Below are positions 8,434 through 18,310 of a stretch of 64,000 bases of DNA, piece after piece. Each line of letters starts with the position of its first letter. Position 1 is the stretch's first letter. A program made the translations under genes and the position numbers. The stretch lies in NCBI RefSeq assembly GCF_018219455.1, contig NZ_CP056122.1:4520065-4584064 (forward strand), written 5' to 3'. The notes under the pieces were generated by a model. The model saw only the letters and a list, made by a program, of their open reading frames with translations. It had not been told where the DNA came from and searched no databases. The DNA comes from Moritella sp. 5 (lineage in GTDB: Bacteria; Pseudomonadota; Gammaproteobacteria; Enterobacterales; Moritellaceae).

Positions 8434-9291
8434 ATGGAACAAGGTAAACGAGGGCTTTGGGCTCTACACTCAGCAACGCTATTACTTGGCGGCACCACAT
8501 TATTTTCTAAGCTAATTCCATTAAGTGCACTTGATATCACTATTATTCGCTGCGTTATTGCCAGCACTGTGCTGTGTTTATTATTAAAAATAACCAAGCA
8601 ACCATTGCGATTAAATAAGTTAAGTGATTATGGCTGGGCAGTAGTATTAGCCGCACTAGTAGGCACCCACTGGGTAACATTCTTTTTAGGCATGCAATTG
8701 TCGACCATTGCGATAGGCCTTATTGCCTTCTACACTTATCCTGTAATGACAGTATTTTTAGAGCCCTTGTTTAATCAAGAGAAAATACAAGGTCGCGATA
8801 TTATATCAGCATTGATTGTATTAATCGGGATCAGCTTATTAGTCCCAGAACTGTCTTTAGAGAACGATGTAACACTCGGTATTATTAGTGGTATTAGCTC
8901 TGCATTTCTGTTTACTTTAAGAAATATTCTCTACAAGCGTAAGCTATCGCATTACAGTGGCCCTCACACAATGTTTTATCAAACATTATTAACCGCATGT
9001 ATGCTTTCACCATTTTTGAGTGTAGACTTAGCGGATATAAATAATGACAGTTGGACGTGATTAGTTGTGTTAGGAGTTTGCTTCACAGCAATGCCACACA
9101 CACTGCTAGTGACAGCATTACGTTACCTTAAAGCAAAAACAGTTGGCCTTATCTCCTGTTTGCAACCGCTTTACGGTAGTTTGCTCGCGATCCCTTTTTT
9201 AGGTGAAATTCCCAATGCTGCAACCATCACGGGAGGAGTATTAGTAGTCTCAGCCGCCCTCTTTGAAACATGGAATGCAGGAAAGAAATAG
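8434..9291 (+). pseudogene. EamA/DMT-family transporter interrupted by an in-frame stop codon
   Basis: Two pieces, 8434-9060 and 9067-9291, lie in the same frame and together make one DMT-superfamily protein of about 285 residues with two EamA repeats (about ten membrane segments). The break is a TGA at 9058-9060 between ...DSWT and LVVLGVCFTAMPH; TGA is one base from TGG, and Trp would suit a membrane interface there. Homologues in this superfamily export metabolites. The second piece has no good ribosome site of its own, so the gene looks inactivated, or the base is a sequencing error. It separates psd from mscM, which are neighbours in E. coli. Confidence 0.85.
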
Positions 9292-9362
9292 GCCAATTAA
9301 TATAGTGTAAAAACGGATAAACCGAGATTAAATGACATTATTAATTGTGCTTATGAAATATT

Positions 9363-12300
9363 ATGATGACTAAAAATTATGTAATTTTACTTATTCTATT
9401 TTCATTATTTATTACTCCAGTTTATGCACAACTTAGTTATGGTGAGGCACAGCTTAACAACACCATATCTCAGCTTGAAGAACTAGAGCCTACACCTTCG
9501 GTTAAATTACAGCTCAAATACTATCAACAAGCCTTAAAAGATCTCACCGAAGATACCAATGCCCGTCAAACAGCCGTTAGTTATCAAAAAATCATTGATG
9601 ACTTTCCAGTGACATCACAAACATTAAAAGCTCGAATTGCAGACCATATACCCGCAACATTTACCGATCCAAGCGACTGGTCATTAAATAAAGTCGAACA
9701 AGAAATTGCCAAACAAAATTCCAATCTTACCGATTTAAAACAACAACAGCAGACGCGTAGTAGCGAACTCACTACCATCGGAATTAGGATCAGTTCATTT
9801 CAGACTGATATCGAGCACTTACGTAGAAAATTAACCAATACGCAAAAAGAATCTGATAAGCTTATTAGTACAGGTTCCAGCAATTTAAATAGTGAGCAAG
9901 AAGCACTACGCATTTCACTACAAATCAAAGAGTCATCGCTATCAACGCAAATTCAGATGTTAGAGCTTGAACAACTCAGTGCCAGTAATCGCAGTGAATT
10001 AGCACAGCTCAATCGTCGTTTGATTCGGCTGAAGCAAAAAGATGTAAGTAAGTACTTATCGACTCTGACAGATATACGTAACAGTATATTACGTAAAGAA
10101 ACCGAAGACGCAATTGCGCGTAGCAAACAAATCAATGACTCGTCACAGATCAGTTCTCCATTTTTGCAGCTGCAACTCGAAATAAATCAAGAGCTATCTA
10201 AAGAACTTGCAACCGTTTCGGCTAAAAATGAAATTATTCAACGTAAACAGCAAGCAGTAACACAGCAAGTAGATGCACTCACTACAACACTCACTAATTT
10301 TAATGAGCAAGTAGAATGGTTAAAAATCAGCTCTGCGTTTGGTGAAAACTTACGGGCTCAAGTAAGTAGCTTACCGAGTGAGCCACCACTAAAAAAACTC
10401 GAAAATGAAATTGTTGAAAGCCGCCTAGCACGCTTTCGCTATAAAAAAATGCTGACACAATTAGACAGTCTACCGCTAACAACAAAAGCACTCACGCCTG
10501 TAGAACATGAAAGTTTATTACGATTTATTGAATTACGTCGCCTGTTACTCAGCCAACTTATTTCAAGTTCAGATAACCACATCTACGAGCAAACGAAATT
10601 AAAAGTCAGTTACAGCAAGATGAATAGCACATTAGTGCAAATTAAACAGCAAGCTGATGAGCATTTATTCTGGGTACCGAGCTCTCCATTCATAAATACT
10701 CAAACAATTTCAGAACTTTTGGCCAGTATGCTTTGGATCGCCTCGATCGATAACAGTATCACGATCCCACAAGCCATACTCTCTGTACCTTTAGCAACGT
10801 TAAGTTTGGCGCTGTTATTCATTCTCGGTCTCATTTATTTACACGCTCCTCTGAATAAATATTTTACCAAACATATAGCCGAAATATATCCAAAGGTTGG
10901 TAAAGTAACAAGGGATAAGTTTTCTTATACCTTACGGAATCTCGCGTATTCATTCGCCGATGCGCTGCTCTTGCCACTTTCACTGTTTATTATTACAGAG
11001 CTGCTCATTAGCGCATGGGAATTCCCCTTTGCAGTCAATATCGGCCACGCATTACAAGACTCGCTATTTTTGTTAGTGATATACCTGTTTATGCGCAACC
11101 TCACTCGCCATAAGGGCTTACTGCAAATTCACCTTAAAATAGATAAAGCACTAATAGTCAAAATTTGGGGTTATTATCAGGTACTATTTTTTATTTCTTG
11201 GCCTTCTTACATCATCCAAGTGCTTTGTTACCAGTATCCAGAACAAGCCTATGATGGATCGCTAGGTCGTCTTGCCTTTATCATTACTTGCTGTGCATTA
11301 ACGCAGTTCTACTACCGCTTATATCGCGAAAAATTACCGCTAACGTATAAGAAAAAAAATAATGGCAAACCGCACATTGTCCACCACTCTATTTGGACTG
11401 TCTTTATCATGGCACCAATCGCGTCAGCCATCATCGCACTCATGGGCTACCTCTATACGGCGCAAGTATTGCTAAAGCAGATGGAGTCATCCTTATTAAT
11501 GGGGGTGTTCTTCTTACTCACTTATTATTTGATCCGCCGCGGTATGCACTTACAAAAACGTCGCCTGGCCTTTGAGCGAGCTAAAGCCAAACGTATCGAT
11601 ATTATTGCTCAACGTGCGAAAGAAGTTGAAAAGGGTGAGCAAAATACCAGTCAAGAAAGCCATTTTGATATCGAAGAACCCGAGATCGATCTGGATCAAA
11701 TCAGTGCACAATCACTCGGCTTATTACGTACTTTGTTAACTTTATTATTCATCGCACTAAATGCACTATTTTGGTCTGAAATTCAAAGTGCCTTTACCTT
11801 CCTTGATACCATCACGCTTTGGGACGCAGCCAATACCCTAAATGGGGTTGAATATATCGATCCGATTACCTTAAAGAGCTGCCTATTAGCCATCACTATT
11901 TTTGTACTAACGCTGGTATTGGTACGTAATTTATCGGGTGCGCTAGAACTGCTTATTTTGCAACATCTAGATCTTAGCCCAGGTACAGGTTTTGCGATCA
12001 CCACGTTAGCCAAATATATGACGATCTCAATTGGTTTTGTCGTCGGTTTTAACTTTTTAGGTGTCGATTGGGCAAAAACACAATGGTTAGTGGCAGCATT
12101 AACCGTCGGTTTGGGGTTTGGTTTACAAGAAATTTTTGCCAACTTCGTATCCGGTCTGATTATCTTATTTGAAAAACCGATCCGTATTGGTGATACCGTC
12201 ACAATCCGTGAATTAACCGGCAGTATCAGTAAAATTCAGACCCGAGCAACAACGATTGTCGATTGGGATAGAAAGGAAATTATCGTACCGAATAAAGCCT

Positions 12301-12695
12301 TTATTACTGAACAATTTATTAACTGGTCACTGTCCGATTCTATTACCCGTGTGATCATTCATATCAGGGTGGAATTTAATTCGGATATTGAGCTGGTCAC
12401 CAAACTGCTATTAGATTGTGCCGAAGAAAATAGCTTAAGTCTTGAAAATCCAGGGCCAGAAGTATTCTTTATTGAGTTTGGCCAACATTCATTATGCTTT
12501 GAAGTACGTTGTTATGTCGCCGAAATGGGCCATCGTTTAACGATGACGCACGCACTTAATACCCGTATCAATCAAGTGTTTAAAGAGCATAATATTCGCA
12601 TCGCGCTACAACAATTGGACCTGAATGTAAAACATGGCATAAAAGTAAGTGATAGCGGCCATGTAATGAGTATGAAAAAAGGTAGCTTAAGATAG
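9363..12695 (+). CDS. mscM: Large mechanosensitive channel, MscM/MscK (YjeP) type
   Basis: 1110 residues, about the length of E. coli YjeP/MscM (1107). It has a signal peptide (MMTKNYVILLILFSLFITPVYA), a long periplasmic coiled-coil region rich in Gln, Lys and Glu (about 25-430), a block of membrane segments (about 450-900) and the C-terminal MscS module with VGLGFGLQEIFANFVSGLII (about 915-935), the pore helix and start of the beta domain, then FEKPIRIGDTVTI. The protein opens under membrane tension to release solutes on hypo-osmotic shock. The position after psd matches E. coli. Confidence 0.93.
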   Translation: MMTKNYVILLILFSLFITPVYAQLSYGEAQLNNTISQLEELEPTPSVKLQLKYYQQALKDLTEDTNARQTAVSYQKIIDDFPVTSQTLKARIADHIPATFTDPSDWSLNKVEQEIAKQNSNLTDLKQQQQTRSSELTTIGIRISSFQTDIEHLRRKLTNTQKESDKLISTGSSNLNSEQEALRISLQIKESSLSTQIQMLELEQLSASNRSELAQLNRRLIRLKQKDVSKYLSTLTDIRNSILRKETEDAIARSKQINDSSQISSPFLQLQLEINQELSKELATVSAKNEIIQRKQQAVTQQVDALTTTLTNFNEQVEWLKISSAFGENLRAQVSSLPSEPPLKKLENEIVESRLARFRYKKMLTQLDSLPLTTKALTPVEHESLLRFIELRRLLLSQLISSSDNHIYEQTKLKVSYSKMNSTLVQIKQQADEHLFWVPSSPFINTQTISELLASMLWIASIDNSITIPQAILSVPLATLSLALLFILGLIYLHAPLNKYFTKHIAEIYPKVGKVTRDKFSYTLRNLAYSFADALLLPLSLFIITELLISAWEFPFAVNIGHALQDSLFLLVIYLFMRNLTRHKGLLQIHLKIDKALIVKIWGYYQVLFFISWPSYIIQVLCYQYPEQAYDGSLGRLAFIITCCALTQFYYRLYREKLPLTYKKKNNGKPHIVHHSIWTVFIMAPIASAIIALMGYLYTAQVLLKQMESSLLMGVFFLLTYYLIRRGMHLQKRRLAFERAKAKRIDIIAQRAKEVEKGEQNTSQESHFDIEEPEIDLDQISAQSLGLLRTLLTLLFIALNALFWSEIQSAFTFLDTITLWDAANTLNGVEYIDPITLKSCLLAITIFVLTLVLVRNLSGALELLILQHLDLSPGTGFAITTLAKYMTISIGFVVGFNFLGVDWAKTQWLVAALTVGLGFGLQEIFANFVSGLIILFEKPIRIGDTVTIRELTGSISKIQTRATTIVDWDRKEIIVPNKAFITEQFINWSLSDSITRVIIHIRVEFNSDIELVTKLLLDCAEENSLSLENPGPEVFFIEFGQHSLCFEVRCYVAEMGHRLTMTHALNTRINQVFKEHNIRIALQQLDLNVKHGIKVSDSGHVMSMKKGSLR

Positions 12696-12707
12696 GCTTA
12701 ATCTACA

Positions 12708-12767
12708 GTTGAAAGAGTGAATGTTTCTTAAATTCAAACAATAGAACAACTCACCCTTTCAGCTTTT
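12708..12767. terminator. Terminator between mscM and epmA (convergent)
   Basis: GTTGAAAGAGTGA pairs with TCACCCTTTCAGC (13 positions, one mismatch, one wobble) across a loop of about 30 bases, followed by TTTT on the plus strand. Confidence 0.6.
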
Positions 12768-12776
12768 AAACACAAA

Positions 12777-13751
12777 TTATGCGCGCGGTGTTGGAAAAGC
12801 GATTACGTCATTAAGGCTATTAGCATCTGTCGCTAACATCACCAACCTATCAATACCTAATGCGACGCCTGCGCAGTCAGGAAAACCAGCGGTGAGTGCA
12901 TCAATTAAATAATGGTCGATAGGCTGCTCTGGTAAATCCATCGTTTTACGCTTGCTATTGTCTGCAGTAAAACGCGATAACTGTTCTTTTGCATCCGCTA
13001 ACTCATGGAATCCATTCGCAAGCTCAATTCCTTTAAAATACACTTCAAAGCGCTCTGCTACACGAGTGTCTTGTGGGCTAATACGGGCCAATGCCGCCTG
13101 CGATGCAGGGAAGTCATAAATAAAACACGGTACATCCTGGCCAATTTGGCTCTCTACGCCCACATAGAATAATAACTGTAAGATAGTATCTCGATCAGGT
13201 TCATTCTCTAACACGTCATAAACCCCGTACGGTTTTGCCGCTTGACGTAATTCATCCATCGACGCGGTTAACGGATCTAACTGTAAGAATTGCTTAAATG
13301 CATTTTGATAAGTGAAGCGCTGCTCTTTACCAGAACCTAATACTAGGGTTAGTAGCTCAGACATTTCATCCATCAATTGAAAATGGTCAAAATCAATGCG
13401 ATACCACTCTAGCATGCTGAATTCGGGATTATGGTGACGGCCAGCTTCTTCATTACGAAACGATTTACTTATTTGATAGATACAACCACTGCCTGCTGCT
13501 AGCAATCTCTTCATGTGAAATTCAGGTGATGTTTGCAAATATAAGGTCAGACCTTGGCTGTAACCAGGACCAACAAATACCGTGCTAAATGCATCTAAAT
13601 GTACATCGGTAACAGCGGCTTGACTCATCGCTGGTGTATCAACTTCTAACACATCTCGTTGCGCAAAAAACTCACGGATAGTATTTAATACTTTCGCTCT
13701 CGCACGCAGGGCAGTAAAACTTGCACTCGGTTGCCAATTTACGTCACTCAT
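12777..13751 (-). CDS. epmA: Elongation factor P--(R)-beta-lysine ligase EpmA
   Basis: 324 residues. The start at 13751 ([12 protein letters not shown]) is chosen because CCGGAG stands just upstream and it matches the start of E. coli EpmA; the frame opens six residues earlier. EpmA is a truncated class II lysyl-tRNA synthetase that lacks the anticodon-binding domain and ligates (R)-beta-lysine to EF-P. Class II motif 2 ([21 protein letters not shown]) and motif 3 ([12 protein letters not shown]) are plain, and [19 protein letters not shown] is characteristic. Its target efp and partner epmB lie just beyond it, so the EF-P modification genes are clustered. Confidence 0.97.
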   Translation of the reverse strand: MSDVNWQPSASFTALRARAKVLNTIREFFAQRDVLEVDTPAMSQAAVTDVHLDAFSTVFVGPGYSQGLTLYLQTSPEFHMKRLLAAGSGCIYQISKSFRNEEAGRHHNPEFSMLEWYRIDFDHFQLMDEMSELLTLVLGSGKEQRFTYQNAFKQFLQLDPLTASMDELRQAAKPYGVYDVLENEPDRDTILQLLFYVGVESQIGQDVPCFIYDFPASQAALARISPQDTRVAERFEVYFKGIELANGFHELADAKEQLSRFTADNSKRKTMDLPEQPIDHYLIDALTAGFPDCAGVALGIDRLVMLATDANSLNDVIAFPTPRA

Positions 13752-13885
13752 ATTTACTCCGGTTGTCATTACCTAAAACGTTAAAGCTATTTATCATCTG
13801 CATAACACTAATTAAAAACGGCCGACTTACTTTAATTAATATTATAACGCTATGTATCTAAATCATTATTTACTGGTTTGCCAAA

Positions 13886-13915
13886 AACTAAAATGCCAGT
13901 CAAAGACTGGCATTT
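13886..13915 (-). terminator. Terminator of efp
   Basis: AAATGCCAGTC / GACTGGCATTT, 11 bp with a three-base loop, followed on the minus strand by TTTTAGTTTTT. It lies just after the efp stop codon. Confidence 0.9.
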
Positions 13916-13955
13916 TATCGTTCATAAACGCTAATTAGGTTAGCGTAAAATCAAC

Positions 13956-14522
13956 TTATTTTACACGGCCAACATATTCGCCAGTACGTGTATCAACTTT
14001 CACTACTTCACCGATTTGGATGAATAAAGGAACACGCACAACGGCACCTGTAGTTAATGTTGCAGGTTTACCACCCGTACCCTGTGTATCGCCTTTTAGG
14101 CCAGGATCTGTTTCTGTTACTTCCAATTCAACAAAGTTTGGTGGTGTAACAGCAATTGGGTTATCGTTCCACGTAGTAATAACGCAGATATCTTGTTCAA
14201 CAAGCCATTTAGCTGTATCACCAACCGCTTTTGCGTCAGCTTCAACTTGCTCAAACGAGTCATTGTTCATAAAATGGAAGTATTCACCATCGTTATATAG
14301 ATACGCTAATTCTGATTCCATTACGTCTGCTGCTTCAACCGTTTCACCAGACTTAAATGTTTTTTCTAAAATTTTACCAGAAATTAAACGACGAACTTTA
14401 ACACGGTGAAATGCTTGGCCTTTGCCTGGTTTTACATGATCATGTTCGATGATAGAGCAAGGCTCATTATCAAGCATGAATTTTAAGCCGCCTTTAAAGT
14501 CACTGGTTTTGTATGTTGCCAT
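13956..14522 (-). CDS. efp: Elongation factor P
   Basis: 188 residues, the family length. EF-P enters the ribosomal E site and relieves stalling at polyproline runs. The modification loop reads [10 protein letters not shown] with Lys34 as the residue that receives beta-lysine, consistent with epmA and epmB in the same cluster. The C-terminal OB domain contains [14 protein letters not shown] and ends ...[21 protein letters not shown] ribosome site precedes the ATG. It is divergent from epmB, as in E. coli. Confidence 0.98.
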   Translation of the reverse strand: MATYKTSDFKGGLKFMLDNEPCSIIEHDHVKPGKGQAFHRVKVRRLISGKILEKTFKSGETVEAADVMESELAYLYNDGEYFHFMNNDSFEQVEADAKAVGDTAKWLVEQDICVITTWNDNPIAVTPPNFVELEVTETDPGLKGDTQGTGGKPATLTTGAVVRVPLFIQIGEVVKVDTRTGEYVGRVK

Positions 14523-14566
14523 GTTATCCTCATGAAAAAATAGATTTCAATAATTAGAGTTCAATA

Positions 14567-15580
14567 ATGCCGCAAATGATAACCCGAAATGGAGCAAAGA
14601 TGCAGGAAAATTGGAAAAAAGACTTAGCAAGTGCCATTTCAGATCCCAGAAAGCTACTTTTTATACTAGAACTTCCCGAGGTATCTTTCCAATCAGATTT
14701 TGCGGCAAGGCAGTTATTCCCTATGCGCGTACCGCAATCGTTTGTAAATCGTATGGAAAAAGGTAACCCAAAAGACCCGCTATTTTTGCAAGTAATGCCC
14801 AAACAGCAAGAGTTCATCCAAAAGGCCGGATTCATTAAAGATCCGCTTGATGAACATGAATCTGTCGTTCCTGGGTTACTGCACAAATACACTAACCGTG
14901 TGCTCTTTATTGTCCGTGGCGGTTGCGCGATCAACTGTCGCTATTGTTTTCGCCGTCACTTTCCTTATCAAGACAATAGTAATAACAAACACGAATGGCA
15001 ACAAGCAATAGACTATATCCGCTCTAAACCCGAGATCATCGAAGTTATTTTTAGTGGTGGAGATCCACTGATGGCAAACGATGAGCAACTTGGTTGGCTA
15101 GTTGAACAATTAGAACAGATCCCACATCTTAAACGTCTACGCATACATACGCGTTTACCCGTGGTGATGCCAAGCAGGGTTACCGATGAGTTTGTTACGC
15201 TACTAAAAAAATCTAATTTGCGTTGCAGTGTAGTACTACACATTAACCACCCCAATGAATTAGCTGCTGAATTGCCCGCAGCGTTAGCTAAACTCACCAC
15301 TGCCGGTATCAGTTTATATAACCAAGCGGTATTATTAGCGGACATTAATGACAATGCTGATGATTTAGTGGAATTACACGAACGCCTTTTTGATAACCGT
15401 ATTCAGCCATACTATTTACATCTGCTCGATAAAGTCGAAGGGGCTACTCATTTTGATGTGCCAGAAGAGAAAGCGATCGAATTGATGAATGAACTGTTAT
15501 TACGCTTACCAGGTTTTTTAGTGCCCAAGTTAGTCCGTGAGATCGGTGGAGAGAAAAGCAAAACACCCATTTCTATTTAA
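14567..15580 (+). CDS. epmB: EF-P beta-lysylation protein EpmB (lysine 2,3-aminomutase homologue)
   Basis: 337 residues. It is a radical-SAM, PLP-dependent enzyme that turns (S)-alpha-lysine into (R)-beta-lysine for EpmA. The 4Fe-4S motif CAINCRYCFRRHF gives Cys120, Cys124 and Cys127 in CxxxCxxC spacing, followed by the SGGDPLM segment typical of the aminomutase group. The C-terminus ...PKLVREIGGEKSKTP retains the PLP region; like E. coli EpmB it lacks the extra tail of clostridial lysine aminomutase. It is divergent from efp across a 44-bp gap that must hold both promoters. Confidence 0.96.
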   Translation: MPQMITRNGAKMQENWKKDLASAISDPRKLLFILELPEVSFQSDFAARQLFPMRVPQSFVNRMEKGNPKDPLFLQVMPKQQEFIQKAGFIKDPLDEHESVVPGLLHKYTNRVLFIVRGGCAINCRYCFRRHFPYQDNSNNKHEWQQAIDYIRSKPEIIEVIFSGGDPLMANDEQLGWLVEQLEQIPHLKRLRIHTRLPVVMPSRVTDEFVTLLKKSNLRCSVVLHINHPNELAAELPAALAKLTTAGISLYNQAVLLADINDNADDLVELHERLFDNRIQPYYLHLLDKVEGATHFDVPEEKAIELMNELLLRLPGFLVPKLVREIGGEKSKTPISI

Positions 15581-15656
15581 CTTAACACAAACAGTTTAGC
15601 CAATCCGGTTAACGAATACGGTCAAAAACAGCTTGTCGAATAAATATGAGGTAACA

Positions 15657-15687
15657 AAAAAGGAATGACCACTAGGCCATTCCTTTT
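15657..15687. terminator. Bidirectional terminator between epmB and ndh
   Basis: AAAAGGAATG pairs with CATTCCTTTT, with inner CC/GG pairs and an ACTA loop. A-tract and T-tract flanks make it work in both directions between the convergent genes. Confidence 0.85.
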
Positions 15688-15715
15688 AACTCTCTAAACC
15701 TTAGCCTAGTCGCGG

Positions 15716-17011
15716 TTAATGCAGTTTCAACGTTGGACGTAATACCCGGTTCAAACTACCAACCAACATCATCAGTCCGGTTTTAACATAACCGTGCAAC
15801 GCAATTTGATGCATGCGGTACAACGAAATATACACCATTCTCGCAATACGACCTTCAACCATCATACTACCTTTAGTTAGGTTCCCCATCAGGCTACCCA
15901 CAGTACTAAAGCTACTTAACGATACTAATGAGCCATGGTCATGATAAACGAAAGGTTTGAGTGTTGAGCCACCTTGTATTAACGTCATGATATTTTTAAA
16001 CGCAATAGTTGCCATTTGATGTGCAGCTTGGGCACGCGGCGGTACAAATGAACCATTAGCTTGTGCACAAGAGGCTAAATCACCAATAACAAAAATACTA
16101 TCATCACGGCTTGCTTGTAAACTATCTTTAACCACAATCTGGTTAATACGATTCGTTTCTAGCCCAGCAATGTCTTTCATAAAATCAGGCGCTTTAATAC
16201 CTGCAGCCCATACCATCAATGATGCAGGAATAGTGTCACCATCTTTCGTTACCAAGCCTTCACTATTCGCTTCCGTCACCATGGTTTCGGTACGTACATC
16301 GACACCAATTTTAGTTAGCTCATGATGTGCTGCAGCGGAAATACGTGACGGTAATGCAGGTAAAATACTCTTACCCGCTTCAACTAAGGTTACATTTAAC
16401 GATTCTTGGTTTACATTAGTAAAACCATAAGCCGATAATTGTGATGCGGTATTGTGTAGCTCAGCAGAAAGCTCGACACCAGTCGCACCAGCACCCACAA
16501 TTGCAATATTTACTTTTGCATCTTTAGCTTTGTTTGCGCCATGCAATAAAAATTGATTTAGTAATGCTTTGTGAAAACGATGTGCTTGATCAGGACTGTC
16601 TAAGAAAATACAGTTCTCTTTAACACCTTTAGTATTAAAGTCATTACACATACTACCAATAGCTAATACTAAGTAATCGTATTGCAAGGTACGCTCAGCA
16701 ATCAGTAATTCATCACTATCATTATATAAAGGTGCAATTGTGACTGTTTTCGTGTCACGGTCTAAACCTGAAAAATTACCTAATTGAAAATCAAAACCTT
16801 GGTTCTTCGCATGTGCAGCATAACTAAGCGCATCAATACCGGTATCAAGTGAACCAGTCGCCACTTCATGTAACAACGGTTTCCATAAATGGGTTTTGTT
16901 ACGGTCCACCAGCGTAATGCTCGCTTTCCCTTTTTTACCTAATTTACGACCCAGTTGCGTAGCAAGCTCAAGGCCACCAGCACCGCCTCCGATCACAAGA
17001 ATTTTTTTCAT
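15716..17011 (-). CDS. ndh: Type II NADH dehydrogenase (NDH-2)
   Basis: 431 residues, family length. NDH-2 is a single-subunit, non-proton-pumping, FAD-dependent NADH:quinone oxidoreductase bound to the inner face of the membrane. There are two Rossmann motifs, [11 protein letters not shown] (about 7-17, FAD) and [15 protein letters not shown] (about 170-184, NADH), plus FVIGDLASC near 300 for the flavin site. The C-terminal stretch of amphipathic segments fits membrane anchoring. A GAGG ribosome site is present, and the leader contains a large inverted repeat that may regulate it. Confidence 0.95.
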   Translation of the reverse strand: MKKILVIGGGAGGLELATQLGRKLGKKGKASITLVDRNKTHLWKPLLHEVATGSLDTGIDALSYAAHAKNQGFDFQLGNFSGLDRDTKTVTIAPLYNDSDELLIAERTLQYDYLVLAIGSMCNDFNTKGVKENCIFLDSPDQAHRFHKALLNQFLLHGANKAKDAKVNIAIVGAGATGVELSAELHNTASQLSAYGFTNVNQESLNVTLVEAGKSILPALPSRISAAAHHELTKIGVDVRTETMVTEANSEGLVTKDGDTIPASLMVWAAGIKAPDFMKDIAGLETNRINQIVVKDSLQASRDDSIFVIGDLASCAQANGSFVPPRAQAAHQMATIAFKNIMTLIQGGSTLKPFVYHDHGSLVSLSSFSTVGSLMGNLTKGSMMVEGRIARMVYISLYRMHQIALHGYVKTGLMMLVGSLNRVLRPTLKLH

Positions 17012-17328
17012 CTTATTACGTCCTCATAAATGTATCAGTTAACAACTGTCAGCACAGCAGTTAACTGATACAACTAAGCAGATGTGAGTCTTGCTAAATC
17101 ATTCCGTTGACCGAGTATTAAAGCATGATTTTCAGTTCTAAATCTAGCTAAATTGAGCTAGATCATATTTAGAATATCAATTAACTAGCATAACCTAACT
17201 TCATCAACAGAAAAATATAACACCCAATCGAGTTAAGATGCCTATATTCAAGCGAGTCTCTGATATAGCATCTTGAAGTGACTTAGGTATATAATACCGA
17301 CCCTTTTATCGATAAGAATACCGGCGCT
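17012..17328. other. 317-bp divergent intergenic region with two inverted repeats
   Basis: This stretch between ndh and a small hypothetical gene holds no gene. TGTATCAGTTAAC (17031-17043) and GTTAACTGATACA (17060-17072) are exact reverse complements with a 16-base gap, 19 bases upstream of the ndh start. A second palindrome, ATCTAGCT / AGCTAGAT, lies at 17142-17163. They may be operators or leader hairpins for ndh; no known regulator consensus is matched. Confidence 0.8.
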
Positions 17329-17676
17329 ATGACAAATCAAGAACTTCATGAACAGCTAACTGCACAGCTAAAAAGCTTTTACCACCCAGCTATCGAGGCA
17401 GATGAATTTTTAACGTTATTAAGCAAACGAAAAATAGGAAAGTTTAGCGCTATCTTTGCTTCAGACAGTGGCTTCAAAGCGAATTCAAACCGATTCTTAC
17501 CTTATATGGAAGAATTAGTTGAAGATCAGCAAGCGTTACCAAAAACAGATGAAGAAGGGTTTGACGTAGCTATCGCTGCATTCCTAGGTAAATTACAGCA
17601 AATGCATAATGTACTTGGTCAATTCTCTGAGCAATTAAAAGAGAAGAAAAGCACACCAAGTAATATTGGAGAGTAG
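17329..17676 (+). CDS. Conserved-looking small protein of unknown function
   Basis: 115 residues, soluble, mostly helical by composition, without a signal peptide or membrane segment. I do not recognise the family. The frame is complete, uses codons like its neighbours, and is followed at once by a strong terminator, which argues that it is a real single-gene unit. It is divergent from ndh across a region with palindromes, so shared regulation is possible. No catalytic motif or cysteines are visible. Confidence 0.7.
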   Translation: MTNQELHEQLTAQLKSFYHPAIEADEFLTLLSKRKIGKFSAIFASDSGFKANSNRFLPYMEELVEDQQALPKTDEEGFDVAIAAFLGKLQQMHNVLGQFSEQLKEKKSTPSNIGE

Positions 17677-17698
17677 CTACATCACATCCTCTAAAACC

Positions 17699-17722
17699 AA
17701 AAGCGGCATCAGCCGCTTTTTA
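17699..17722 (+). terminator. Terminator of the small hypothetical gene
   Basis: AAAAGCGGC / GCCGCTTTTT with a four-base ATCA loop, 22 bases after the stop codon at 17676; the T-run follows directly. Confidence 0.93.
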
Positions 17723-18310
17723 GCGCTGTAAAACAAAGTAAAATTATCCTCTACTTGAAACTCCCCCACCTCTAGCATAAAGACTAACCTCAATAAAACC
17801 AGCCAAATAAAAGCTAAAAATCCTATCTAGAACAAGTGATATCTTCAAATAAAGATGCAATAAATAAAATATAGAGTTAAAAAAATCAATAATAAACAAT
17901 ATAAATACCTCTAAATATATACTTTTTTGTTATAACGACCAAAAAAAACGCTATTTTATAGAGTCTTAGCTCTACGATATGGAGTATTACATAGTAATAA
18001 TTTTAATATTTGCAAACAGATCAGATGTGTTTTTTTTCATGATTTGAAAATGACTAACAACTCCACACTTAACCATTAATAACAATAACTTAACCATTAA
18101 ATGTAAAGTAAAGTAACGTAAAGTGAAATTATTGTTAACTTGAAAAAGTATTAGATAAACCAACAAGCTGTCATAAAGATTGATAAAATACCTTTACGAT
18201 CTAATACGAAAGAATTAGATTTCAGTACACGTTTTAAGGGTATTTAAAAAGTTCATTTTTTTGAACAGACATATCGCATTCATAAATTCTAATTTTATAT
18301 GGTGGTTTAC
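17723..18310. other. AT-rich 588-bp intergenic region upstream of the FadL-type gene
   Basis: No credible gene. There is a direct repeat of CTTAACCATTAA at about 18068-18100 followed by a run of AAAGT/TAACGT variants (GTAAAGTAAAGTAACGTAAAGT), which could be a regulatory region. I find no FadR-like palindrome. The promoter cannot be placed with confidence. Confidence 0.6.

Noticed and set aside
11783-12202. 139-residue frame opposite mscM
   Set aside because: Antisense to the conserved MscS module, without ribosome site or recognisable domain.
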